A stretch of DNA of 53,612 bases from contig KV424051.1 in NCBI GenBank assembly GCA_001632435.1, positions 1 to 53,612 on the forward strand, in the 5' to 3' direction. The notes under the pieces are model-generated. The model saw nothing but the letters and a program-made list of their open reading frames with translations, did no database searches and had not been told where the DNA came from. Both the position numbers and the translations under genes were made by a program. The DNA is from Calocera cornea HHB12733. Lineage: Eukaryota > Basidiomycota > Dacrymycetes > Dacrymycetales > Dacrymycetaceae. Below, one piece after another: positions 45,563-53,612 of this stretch; position 1 is the first letter of the stretch; each line of letters begins with the position of its first letter.

Positions 45563-46711
45563 ATGTCGCAACGATACCAGATGGCTGGCAACACACGCTC
45601 TGCCTCGGACGGCTTCGTCCTGCCCTCTGTCAACACCTTCTCTCCGCTCCAGCAGCTCATTCGAAAGAACTTCAGCTTCAAGAGTGACTTCATTCGATCA
45701 CATCAACAACCGGAGCGATTCCGTCCACCTCGTCTCGTTCGGTTTCTGGTGACATCAAAGACCGCTCCATCCGCTATGCAGACCGTCGCACCGATATCTC
45801 CAATCAGTCCGAGTGCGGGTGTAACGGCTGCGGACGTAAACGGTTTCCGCCAACGAAGTTTGTCATTTGCACCGAAAACGCCAAGTCGGCTCTCCCGTTC
45901 TTCGTTGCCCCTCTCACCTCCTGTCACTCCTGACAAGCAGAGGTTCCCGAAGCTCGAGATGGACTCAGCTATTACTGAAGATGGGGAAGAGACTTTCGAT
46001 TCATCTTCTCGGACCGCTGGGGTCGTAGAGCCTCTGTCTTTCGCGGCATCTTCGCAACGAAAATGGCGCAAAGGGTATGTCATCACCGCTTAACCGAACT
46101 CGTTGTGTCCTGATAGTCCATGCAGACCTCCCGCTGCTCTCGACCTGTCGCCCGATAAACGGCTTGCTCTCTCCAAATCCAAGCAAGAACCGAATGCAGG
46201 ACCTCATAGAGCAACATGTGTTCGGCTGGATGGGAGAAAATTGGCGGCCGGCATAGCGCGGCGGGGTGGGCAAGTACCCCTTGGAATCGTGACACGTCTC
46301 TCGGGTGGAGCAGATGACTCACTTTCGCACAACGGCCCAATCATGCCAACGACACCGAAGAGCGTGCTTGGAGCCAACATGGGCATCTTTGGATTGGGCA
46401 TCGTCACTTCTCCCCTCCCATTGTCAGCTCGCTCGCCTCCAGCCCCCCGATCGTTGCAAGACGCCAATATCTCTCACGCTCAGGCCAGTGCAGTTGCTCC
46501 GATCACGGCACTCCACAGGGGCCGGCAAATGACATTTTCACCACTGCCACCTGAGCCGGATGAGCTAGGCCGATGTACATTGATTGACGACGAGGGTGAA
46601 CCTGTGACAGTGTATCCCAGAGAGCTGCAGAATTGGCTGTTCCTCCCTTGGGTATACTGGGGAATGGTTTGTGGTCGCACTTTCAACTTGTGGTTCGAGC
46701 CGAGACAATGA
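45563..46711 (+). CDS. Unrecognised Ser/Pro-rich protein (368 aa)
   Basis: Exon 1 45563-46074, intron 46075-46116 (42 nt), exon 2 46117-46711. The frame joins RKWRKG to PCRPPAALDLSPDKRLALSK. The first ATG at 45563 gives MSQRYQMAGNTRSASDGFVL; the same frame is open a little further 5'. Much of the product is disordered, with SP and TP sites (LPLSPPVTPDK, PITALHRGRQ). The C-terminus LQNWLFLPWVYWGMVCGRTF is ordered and aromatic, possibly a membrane-proximal helix. The repeated S/T-P sites suggest kinase regulation; this is inference. No family is recognised. Confidence 0.65.
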
Positions 46712-46844
46712 TCAGCATATCTAACGTGGAAAGGTTTTATTCATCAGTGTAGTATGTAGTCGGTGAATATACTGGCAAGTCATGACATTCGTAACGTTTG
46801 TGCGGATGAAGGCGCGGGTCCTGTATGCGGCGTGAACCAGGTTC

Positions 46845-47423
46845 TTAGCGTGCAGTAAGCTCATTAAGAAGCACCGCGGTGGATTTGAGGGAAATGCCGT
46901 TAGCCGCATAGGCCCTCAAAGCATCATGCCATGCTTGCATAGCCGTCAAGCCGTCGTCCGGCTCTCCCCAGGTAGCAGTAGCGTCCGGGACGATGATAAC
47001 GTTGTAGCCGCGGTTCTTGGCCGAGATCGCAGTCGCGTTGACATCCTTGTCAGTGATATAGCCAATCAGAACTACGGTACGAATCGCACCACGATGCAAC
47101 ACTTCGTGGAGCTCTGTCATGAGAAATCCGTCGAGAGTGGTCTTCGATAGCACTGTTTCGCCTTGGAAGGGGGTCGCCCAGGTCTCAAAAGCATGCCCCG
47201 GATTGCGATAATTGAGGTACGACTGCGGGTCGGGCTGGTCTTCTCTCATGTGGACAATGGGCGGGCCTGGAAGCTGACGAAAGGCGGCAAGAAGGGCGAC
47301 GACGTTGTTGGCAATCTGAGGAGGTACCATGGGCGAGCTTTCATAGTATAGTCGATAGCCTTGCTGGAGGCTCAGTAAGATTAACGCGGCTCCTCCGCCG
47401 GTGACAGGAATATTGGTGGCCAT
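46845..47423 (-). CDS. Isochorismatase-fold protein lacking catalytic Asp and Cys (192 aa)
   Basis: The single exon starts at 47423 with MATNIPVTGGGAALILLSLQ. The fold is recognisable: the first strand and loop ALILLSLQQGYRL aligns with the family's ALLVIDMQNDF; GETVLSKTTLDGFLMTELHE with the K-containing loop; VVLIGYITDKDVNATAIS with the V.G..TD.CV..TA segment; and RGYNVIIVPDATATW with the post-catalytic strand. The Lys is kept, but the Asp of the first motif is Ser and the nucleophile Cys is Asp, so a hydrolase activity of the usual kind is unlikely. The reading frame is otherwise clean over its full length, which argues for a maintained protein, not simple decay. Upstream of it lies a 22-bp tandem repeat. 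Confidence 0.85.
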   Translation of the reverse strand: MATNIPVTGGGAALILLSLQQGYRLYYESSPMVPPQIANNVVALLAAFRQLPGPPIVHMREDQPDPQSYLNYRNPGHAFETWATPFQGETVLSKTTLDGFLMTELHEVLHRGAIRTVVLIGYITDKDVNATAISAKNRGYNVIIVPDATATWGEPDDGLTAMQAWHDALRAYAANGISLKSTAVLLNELTAR

Positions 47424-47524
47424 CGACGAGTTCCTTGGCCGTGAACCTGAGAGCTGTGATGATCTACGTCGCAATGGTTGAGTTTCAAGCCCCAGCTTTG
47501 AGCAATTTATACCTTTACACACCA

Positions 47525-47568
47525 TGGTCCAAATGACCACGAGCCGTGGTCCAAACCACCACGAGCCG
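47525..47568. repeat. 22-bp tandem repeat upstream of the isochorismatase-like gene
   Basis: Unit 1 (47525-47546) begins TGGTCCAAATGACCACGAGC; unit 2 (47547-47568) matches at 20 of 22 positions. Unit 2 contains TGGTCCAAACCACCA, a near palindrome. About 100-145 bp upstream of the start codon. Confidence 0.75.
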
Positions 47569-48132
47569 ATGATCGATTGAAGTGGCAGTTTACCCATCGG
47601 CTGAGGGCATGAGCTCAGGGTGGCATCAGGATCGCTCTTGAGACGGGAAGCCACGCCTGCGAGGGTGGTAAACTTGCATAATTCATTGTACTTCGCCGGT
47701 AAGGCACAGCAAAAATCGGCCGCCACTCCAGACGCACTTCAGCGGCATACGCAACTCCCGCAGAGTGTGGTGGCTCATTAGAAACGGGCGGAAGTATCCC
47801 GACGCTTGGATCAATACAGATGGGTTCGATGGGCATCCGGCATGCGTTAGTACATTACAATGAACGGTCTCCAGTAAATGACCACGCAGCACTGCAGTAT
47901 GCTCCCTTCAGTCAGCCGAACAACGGCGGTGTCTCCAACTCCGCCAGCTTCCTCACCTGCAGTCTAATACGCCCCGCGCAAACACATGCCGTAAGCCCAG
48001 GTGGACATATGTCAGAGATCGTCTCGGTGGCAGGCATTCCGGCAACGAAAAAGGCCAACATTGCCTTCAAACATCGGGAACAGGACTTCCGTTATGCGTG
48101 TATCGCAGCACAAGTGCCGCATATCCACTGCA
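47569..48132. other. Intergenic region
   Basis: Promoter side of the isochorismatase-like gene and 3' flank of the J-domain gene. No gene is seen. Confidence 0.4.
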
Positions 48133-49772
48133 TTATACACGGCAATCGGAGAACGCCAATCGAAGAGCAGCAATTTGCTCTGTCGTCAAGTTGTCGGGAA
48201 ACAGGATGACCCATTCAATAATAAGGTCGCCTTTCCCGATGATCTGGCACATTCTGTGAATCCTTCCGCATAAAGGCCAAGCACACGACGTACCTTGCTA
48301 CCTTGTCGTATGGGCATTCCCTCACCGGGGAGCACGGCTCTGTCCCCGTGTTTGATGATGCCATCCGGCAGTCTGACTTCGACATCTCTGCCGTCCACGG
48401 TCCGCACCTTTGCTCTTCGCTTGCGGTCCGCTGTCAGCGCATCGGCCAACCGCAGTCCAAATCGACCGATGAGGTTTTGGCCGGCGATTCCCTCCCTCTC
48501 AAAGCGCTGATCGGGGAGCTCGCGAACAACGAACACGAGATCCTGGAATACGCCGGGCTCGACCTCGTTTCCTGCACCGGGGTAGGTTACGCGTGTTCCT
48601 TTGGTCCAACCCGGCTCGACGTCAATGGTGATGACATTTTCCTCAGTTTCCCCGTTGAGGAGCGCGCGTTGGATGCCAAACCGTTTCTTGCAGCCAGCAT
48701 ATAGTTCAGCCAATGTCAAGCCAAGGGGGTAAACCCAAGCGACAGGTTTGCGTATCGGTGCAAGTGGTTGGAATGCTTTGAGCGGTTTGTAGTAGACAGG
48801 TATTGAGACGTCGGTGTCGGATGAAGCATGGTACATCTCGTTGGATGGACGGGAGCGGGAGCGGGAGCGAGAGTGGGAGTGACGAGGAGGCAGATGCTGC
48901 GGTGGGGGGATGCTATGAGACAGTTGAGAATATGCATATATCCTCAGCACGATGCTTACCTGATGTCAGACAGGTTCCCTGTTTGCTCCGAGTGGATGCC
49001 TGACGTCCATGATCCCTTAGGAGGCGCTGCGCTGGTTGAACGACCGTGCATCTGCCGATCCATTGAATTGCCGCGTTGGCACGGTTCCGGGAGCGGGACA
49101 CTGGATGTCCGTTCCATCGGTGAGGGAGGTATCGGTATGTCTCGAGGCGCCTTGGTGAGGTCTGAACTCGATGCCGTCGTCGACACAGTGGGATGTGAGT
49201 CGTCAATGCGAGGTAGTTGCGGGATGGAAGAGGGATAGGGATCGACGTTGGGATACTTGGGAGATGTGGGTGGATCATGGGCGGCCTGCTGCTCGGGAGG
49301 TGGGTACGGTACTTGTTCTGTCGAGGTTGTCCTTTCTCGTTCGGCAGCCATATTCGGTCGCAAGCCGGACTCCGATTTCCTTCGTGACAGTGCTTCGTCA
49401 GTCGCATGATGCGCCTTTATGGCGGCAGCACAATCGATATCGTAAAACAAGCGATCATAGCGCGCGCGACGAATAGGGTCGGCGAGGTAGCGATATGCGT
49501 CGTGCAGCTGCCGAGTAATCAGTCATGCTGAACCCAACACTAAAACCATGCAGATGCACCTCAATGAACTGACGTGCTGCATCTTTCGTCCTGAGTCTGT
49601 CAGGATGGACAAGGAGCGCCTGCGTTCCGTGTGAGCGACATCAATGAACCTCCGTAGACAATATGCGCACCTTTCGCCTGAAAGCTGTCCGTAATTCTTC
49701 GAAATTAGCGGTTTTCGGTATGCCGAGGATGGTGTAATAGTCTCTGTTGAGTGATTCCTTAGCGTTCTCCAT
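48133..49772 (-). CDS. J-domain (DnaJ/Hsp40) co-chaperone, no zinc finger
   Basis: Recruits and stimulates Hsp70. The start at 49772 gives MENAKESLNRDYYTILGIPK, with helix II TANFEELRTAFRRK | ALLVHPDR; the HPD motif is split from helix II by an intron. RTKDAARQFIE | LHDAYRYLADPIRRARYDRL completes the J domain. A linker of about 150 residues, Ser/Pro/Thr-rich and not Gly/Phe-rich, follows. The C-terminal substrate-binding part starts near YPLGLTLAELYAGCKKRFGI and includes ITIDVEPGWTKGTRVTYPGA, GNEVEPGVFQDLVFVVRE, and after a 50-nt intron IIGKGDLIIEWVILFPDNLT. Stop TAA at 48133-48135. No CxxCxGxG repeats, so class B-like. The full set of expected blocks is present. Confidence 0.92.
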
Positions 49773-50286
49773 TCACGGGTGTGCTCGAGAAGCTGGTTCG
49801 GAACAGCGCTTGAGTTTGCTTCGTTTGGGAGAGGTCTAGGTAGTCGAGAATCACCGTGCCCAGCGCCAAGCAGCATATATGCGGTTGGAGACGGTGTGCG
49901 CAGCATTGCGTGGCCATTGTGCGTCAACGAGAAGGCGCTCGAACAGAGGTCGTACCGATGCGCAGAAACCGAGGTTGTGGGTGCCTCGTGGCTGGCACGC
50001 GTTGGCCAGACGACGGGCGCGATATATGCCTGTCATGAGAGGGCTCGATGACGACAGTGGTCCGTTTGTATTGGTTAGACAGTATTGGATTGGCGCCTCA
50101 AGAACCGCAGGACGGTGATGCGAGATGAGTCGAGGCAGTCCAATGTGTGGTCAAACCCGGATGTCGCGAGGCAACGCCGCGCAGGCTGAACGTAAACCGA
50201 ATTCGGCGACTTTGTCGATCATAGGACCACTCGTCATAGGACCACTCGTTTCCACGATATGCTCAGCGATCGGGGTCATAGTGCAT
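49773..50286. other. Intergenic region with a 15-bp direct repeat
   Basis: Upstream of the J-domain gene. CATAGGACCACTCGT occurs twice in tandem without mismatch at 50220-50234 and 50235-50249. No gene is seen. Confidence 0.5.
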
Positions 50287-50903
50287 CTACGCGCCTTGGC
50301 TCATGCCCTCCCTCCACCAATCATCCCACCCCGCTTGCTTGACCATCGTAGTGATGTTGACCATCCTCTCGACCATTGAACACCCGACCTCCTTCCCATT
50401 GAGAAGCCACACATCCCCATCGCCTTCCTGGTCGATAGTGAGCGGATCTACGTCAGAGCTGAACTTGCGGAGTTGACATTCTGGGAAATCGAGTTTCTGG
50501 AATAGAGGTCAGGTCGATGAGGGTGGGAGTTATGAGCTTCGGTGGTGCACACCTTGACGGCCCGTACAACCGCTGCACACCCTTCCTTCTGCCCTACTAA
50601 GACGAGTATCCCCGGTGTTCCAAATTTGCATATCCCACGCAGAGCGTAGCGCTTGGTGTGCTCAATGATGAACCTCCTCTTCTTTGGATGGCCGATGTGA
50701 TGGAAGGTCATCAACGCTCGTGTGAGAGGCGCCGCGGAACCCGGCTTCATGGCAACATCCGATAGACACCTTTCACTCGTGTATCTTGAATGTTGATGCA
50801 GATGCTGAAAGAGTAGACGATGTAAAGCTTGTCGGATGGCGAAACGTTCTGCAAGGAACGGGTGGCGAGCAGAGTAAGAAAAGAGAGCGGAAGGCGGAAG
50901 CAA
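50287..50903 (-). CDS. DUF1115 (RWD-associated C-terminal) protein, N-terminus unresolved
   Basis: Two exons are clear: one with RALMTFHHIGHPKKRRFIIE followed by HTKRYALRGICKFGTPGILV, and after an intron of 57 nt or so KLDFPECQLRKFSSDVDPLT, with WLLNGKEVGCSMVERMVN and WDDWWREGMSQGA before TAG at 50287-50289. The H-H-I...G.CK.G.PG.L..G..E block is the DUF1115/RWDD2 C-terminal domain. In relatives an RWD domain of about 110 residues comes first, but only about 200 bp separate this part from the stop of the acyl-CoA-binding gene, and I see no RWD sequence there. The start may be the in-frame Met of DVAMKPGS or lie in an upstream exon. Possibly N-terminally truncated. Confidence 0.7.
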
Positions 50904-51109
50904 GCTATGCGCTTCTGGACGGTGTTAATTAGTAAGAGTATGCACGCCTTGTATGTATACCTGTTGGCATCCACGGTGGTACAACAATCGTCTGGACACA
51001 CAAAACGACTTATCGCACATGCCATCCATTGATTACAATTTGGTATCCTCGTGACACTGAATTCATTCTCTCGTTATTCCGATGCATCATTTCTGCGCAC
51101 GGCCCCCTT

Positions 51110-51649
51110 CTACGCCGCCTGAAGCTCGTCGATGAACTTCTTGATCTCCGGGTCGTCCTCGGCCTTGTTGAGATACTGATTATTGTTTCTCAGTTTCGGA
51201 CAGAATGGAGGGTGGAGACAGCGGTTTACCTCGAGGAGCAAAGCGACATACTCCTCCTTGGCTTGCTCTTGAGACAAGTCCTTGACTTTGCTCCACGCTT
51301 CCCTAGAATATCGCCGTCTTCAGTACCCGCCACGTTCTCAATGTCCAGGTTGTATGCGCACCACTTCGCCTTAGCCTCGAATGCGAACATCCCAGTAGGC
51401 TTCGCAGTCGTCACGGGGCCCTCATTGGCTATTCGTTATTAGATCCACCCGGTCTATAGCGACCGACACTGCGGCATACCTTGCTTGAAGAGACCGTAGA
51501 ACTGAATGCCTTTCTATTAGGCTCATTTCGAAGATCACATGCAGGTAACGACCCACCTTCAGCTTATCGTCGGTGGACAGCTTGACCGGTCCATCGGAAG
51601 GCAGACGCTTCACGATGTCCACGGCGGTGTCAAATTTGCTGGCCGACAT
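51110..51649 (-). CDS. Acyl-CoA-binding protein (106 aa)
   Basis: Carries long-chain acyl-CoA in the cytosol. Five exons: 51557-51649, 51480-51501 (22 nt), 51362-51428, 51230-51302, 51110-51175, all with GT-AG borders and consistent phase. The protein starts MSASKFDTAVDIVKRLPSDG and has STDDKLK | FYGLFKQ | ANEGPV, then the ligand-pocket AKAKW | EAWSKVKDLSQEQAKEEYVA, ending EIKKFIDELQAA. It has the usual ACBP length plus a few C-terminal residues; the Tyr and Lys of YGLFKQ and the KWEAW motif are all kept. Exon 2 of only 22 nt is easily lost by automated gene callers. The gene looks fully functional. Confidence 0.95.
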
Positions 51650-51976
51650 GATTCAGGGATGTTCTTAAGTGGTGGTGGGATTGGAGGATAACGACGACGA
51701 GATCACACGGCAGGAGTAGTAAGGCGTCGGGGACTGACGATGGCACCGACGAGTGCCGTAACTGGTGGCGGTGATCGGCATGTGCCCCTGAAGCTTGGCG
51801 TCACCGACCCTGGAAAGTCAGACCGTTGTATCGAGTGACGTCCATCCGCTAGCTTACAGCTTCCGCTTCAGTTGTTCTGTGAATCAGCAACTAGCTTTGC
51901 TCAGGGTGCTTGCTGTTTGATAAGCAAGCGGTGCTTGTACTGCTTTACGCTGGTCCGATGCGCATGAACTGTCGTT
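51650..51976. other. Divergent intergenic region
   Basis: Shared upstream region of the acyl-CoA-binding gene (-) and the second DUF3445 gene (+). No TATA element or other feature is clear. Confidence 0.4.
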
Positions 51977-53612
51977 ATGCCGGCAAATGTTTATCCGCTA
52001 TCGTGGCTTGACTTCATTGTACTCTATCTCCTTGCTCTCCTCATGATCTATCTATGTGGACGGCCTCGCTCCAAGGACGATGTTGTCATTCAATCCACGT
52101 CCTCTGTTCCTCCTGAGGTCGCGCGTAAAAGAAGCATATTCCATGCCAACAAAGCAGCATGTATGTGATATCGCGGGAGTCGTTCTCCGATATTCCCGTG
52201 TGCTGACGCGTTCTTCAGCAGAGTCTTCGGGCATCCCAGAACCAACGCCCTTGAACGAGTTCGATCTCAAGTCTGCGAAAACAAGAGACTATCTTGTCGT
52301 GAACAAGACGCTCCGATATCCATACTATCAGACAATGGGTTCGTCAGATGACTCCACACCCACCGATGATCCTTAAGACGCCCCAGCGCATCAGCCGATG
52401 GATATCAACGACTGGCTGGAGATCAGGTGATTCCACCAAGCACTGACGATGACATCCTGAACTGACTGACCACAGCTCGCTATACGAACACTATCTTCAA
52501 ACGAAGAAGGAGGTAATCGCCGAACATGTCAGTTTTCGCCGTGCTGCCTACTATCTACTATCTCATACCTTGTCAGAGTACCGAAGTCCTTGATTCTCTT
52601 CCGGAGAACGATGCCGCATGTGCGGAGCTGCTCGAAGTTGTTACGGATCACCTGCCTAAGCGTTACCCCACCCTATTTGAACGTCTTCTCCTTGGAGAGA
52701 AGAGCGGTATTCGCAATGGCATCACGGGGGAGATCATGGAGTGGCCGAAGGCCGAGACGCCTATGGGCGTCGAAGCACTTCGGCTGGTCAGCCGGTACGA
52801 AGAATACTTTCGATATGCGGCAACGTGTTCAAAACGCGCGTTGTAGCCTGACGGAATGCGACTTCCTCATGGCACATGAGCGGGAAGATGGGCACGTGTA
52901 CTTTACGGGCGGCCTAGTGGCACTACCTGGTCTGGACTTATATTCCCAGGTTGAGCTGGTATCTGATGTGAGTTGTCAGGTTCGTACTTGTTGAGCGAAA
53001 AGATCGGCCAGCGGATGTCCGAGGTGCACGGGCCGGTGCCGCAGTTCAATGACAAGCTGCTGCTGTCGGTTGAAAGGTAGATAAGGCTCGCCAATACCGC
53101 CAACCGGAAAAATGACGCAGCGCAGGACGCTGAAACGCATGCATCCTTCCGCGCCGTTCGAACGCTCCTCATGGATGATTGCCGACGACCGCAATCTCTT
53201 CTGGCATAATATTGCGTCGTTGCCCCCCGGAGCGGAAATCACAGTGCCGCCGAGCGACTTGCTGTTGCGAATTGACCGGCGTGAGTGCTCGCATTCTTTT
53301 CTTCACTGTATCACCCGCACTAAAGCCGCGTGTCCTGGGGATGAATGATAGAGACGTTCCTTAAGCTTCCCCGAACGAAGGCTGTTATATTCGGCGTGCA
53401 CCCTTTGCTTCGTCCGATGTCGGAGCTCGCCAGCATTCCCCTTATCCCAAGTCTATTGCTCAGGGTGCTCACCGAGTCTGATAGAGAGATGCTCGAATAC
53501 AAGGGTATTCTCAGATACGAAAGGACGCTGATACCGTGGTTGCGTGAGGCTGAAGCGGAGCAGGTGCGGCTACAACTCATCAACGGTCATGAGGACGTTT
53601 CGGAGTTTCGGC
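51977..53612 (+). CDS. Second DUF3445 (haem-dependent demethylase-like) protein, 3' partial
   Basis: Same family as the gene at 16612. The start MPANVYPLSWLDFIVLYLLA leads into a membrane helix (FIVLYLLALLMIYL). Family blocks appear in separate exons: NEFDLKSAKTRDYLVVNKTL with RYPYYQTM; MDINDWLEI; SLYEHYLQTKKEVIAEH; LDSLPENDAACAELLEVVTD, HLPKRYPTLFERLLLG, NGITGEIMEWP; CDFLMAHEREDGHVYFTGG; SEKIGQRMSEVHGPVPQFND; RSSWMIADDRNLFW; and FLKLPRTKAVIFGVHPLL with REMLEYKGILRYERTLIPWL. The order matches the whole family from N- to near C-terminus, and the reading frame runs off the window. It keeps the TM-then-DUF3445 plan of the first gene but the sequences are well diverged. Confidence 0.82.

Overview
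The window is nuclear DNA of a filamentous basidiomycete, most probably an Agaricomycete (a mushroom or wood-decay fungus). The reasons are: genes cut by many GT-AG introns of about 45-60 nt, independent transcription units on both strands, and typical lineage families (DUF6533 membrane protein, F-box and F-box/LRR proteins, ankyrin/SEC-C/MYND protein, Zn2Cys6 regulator, Clr4-type SET protein, secreted GH3 beta-glucosidase and secreted amidase). I saw no operons, CRISPR array, tRNA, rRNA or complete transposable element.

Layout. 0-1 kb: 3' part of a basic/acidic nuclear-type protein. 1.6-4.4 kb (-): secreted GH3 beta-glucosidase. 6.8-8.5 kb (+): DUF6533 multi-span membrane protein. 8.7-10.6 kb (-): DNA polymerase delta subunit 3 (POLD3/Cdc27-like). 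11.0-11.3 kb (-): tiny histidine-rich protein. 12.3-13.7 kb (-): tandem pair of small SMP-like proteins in a duplicated segment of about 1.2 kb. 14.0-16.4 kb (-): chromo/pre-SET/SET/post-SET H3K9 methyltransferase candidate, divergent from a DUF3445 haem-oxygenase-like gene (16.6-18.3 kb, +). That gene converges within 11 bp on the mitochondrial glycine-cleavage T protein (18.3-19.9 kb, -). 20.2-21.9 kb (-): ankyrin/SEC-C/MYND protein. 21.9-25.4 kb: gene-poor and repeat-bearing. 25.5-28.2 kb (+): Zn2Cys6 transcription factor. 28.9-30.8 kb (-): F-box protein. 31.5-32.3 kb (+): SUR7/PalI-like membrane protein. 32.4-32.8 kb: inverted broken fragment of an amidase. 33.0-34.4 kb (+): F-box/LRR protein. 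35.2-37.2 kb (+): intact secreted amidase. 37.6-40.6 kb (+): leucine-rich-repeat protein. 41.4-44.2 kb and 45.6-46.7 kb (+): two unrecognised proteins. 46.8-47.4 kb (-): isochorismatase-fold protein lacking two catalytic residues. 48.1-49.8 kb (-): J-domain chaperone. 50.3-50.9 kb (-): DUF1115 protein without a visible RWD half. 51.1-51.6 kb (-): acyl-CoA-binding protein. 52.0 kb to the end (+): a second DUF3445 gene, open at the window edge.

Most genes are unrelated housekeeping or lineage functions (replication, heterochromatin, one-carbon metabolism, folding, lipid carriage, biomass use). The clearest local relationships are the SMP tandem pair, the amidase and its inverted fragment, the two DUF3445 genes 34 kb apart, the SET/DUF3445 divergent promoter and the DUF3445/T-protein convergent ends. 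The least described items are the histidine-rich protein, the SMP pair, the isochorismatase-like pseudoenzyme and the gene-poor 22-25 kb block. I see no evidence for a wholly new multi-gene system. Exon borders are stated only where frame and GT-AG sites agree.
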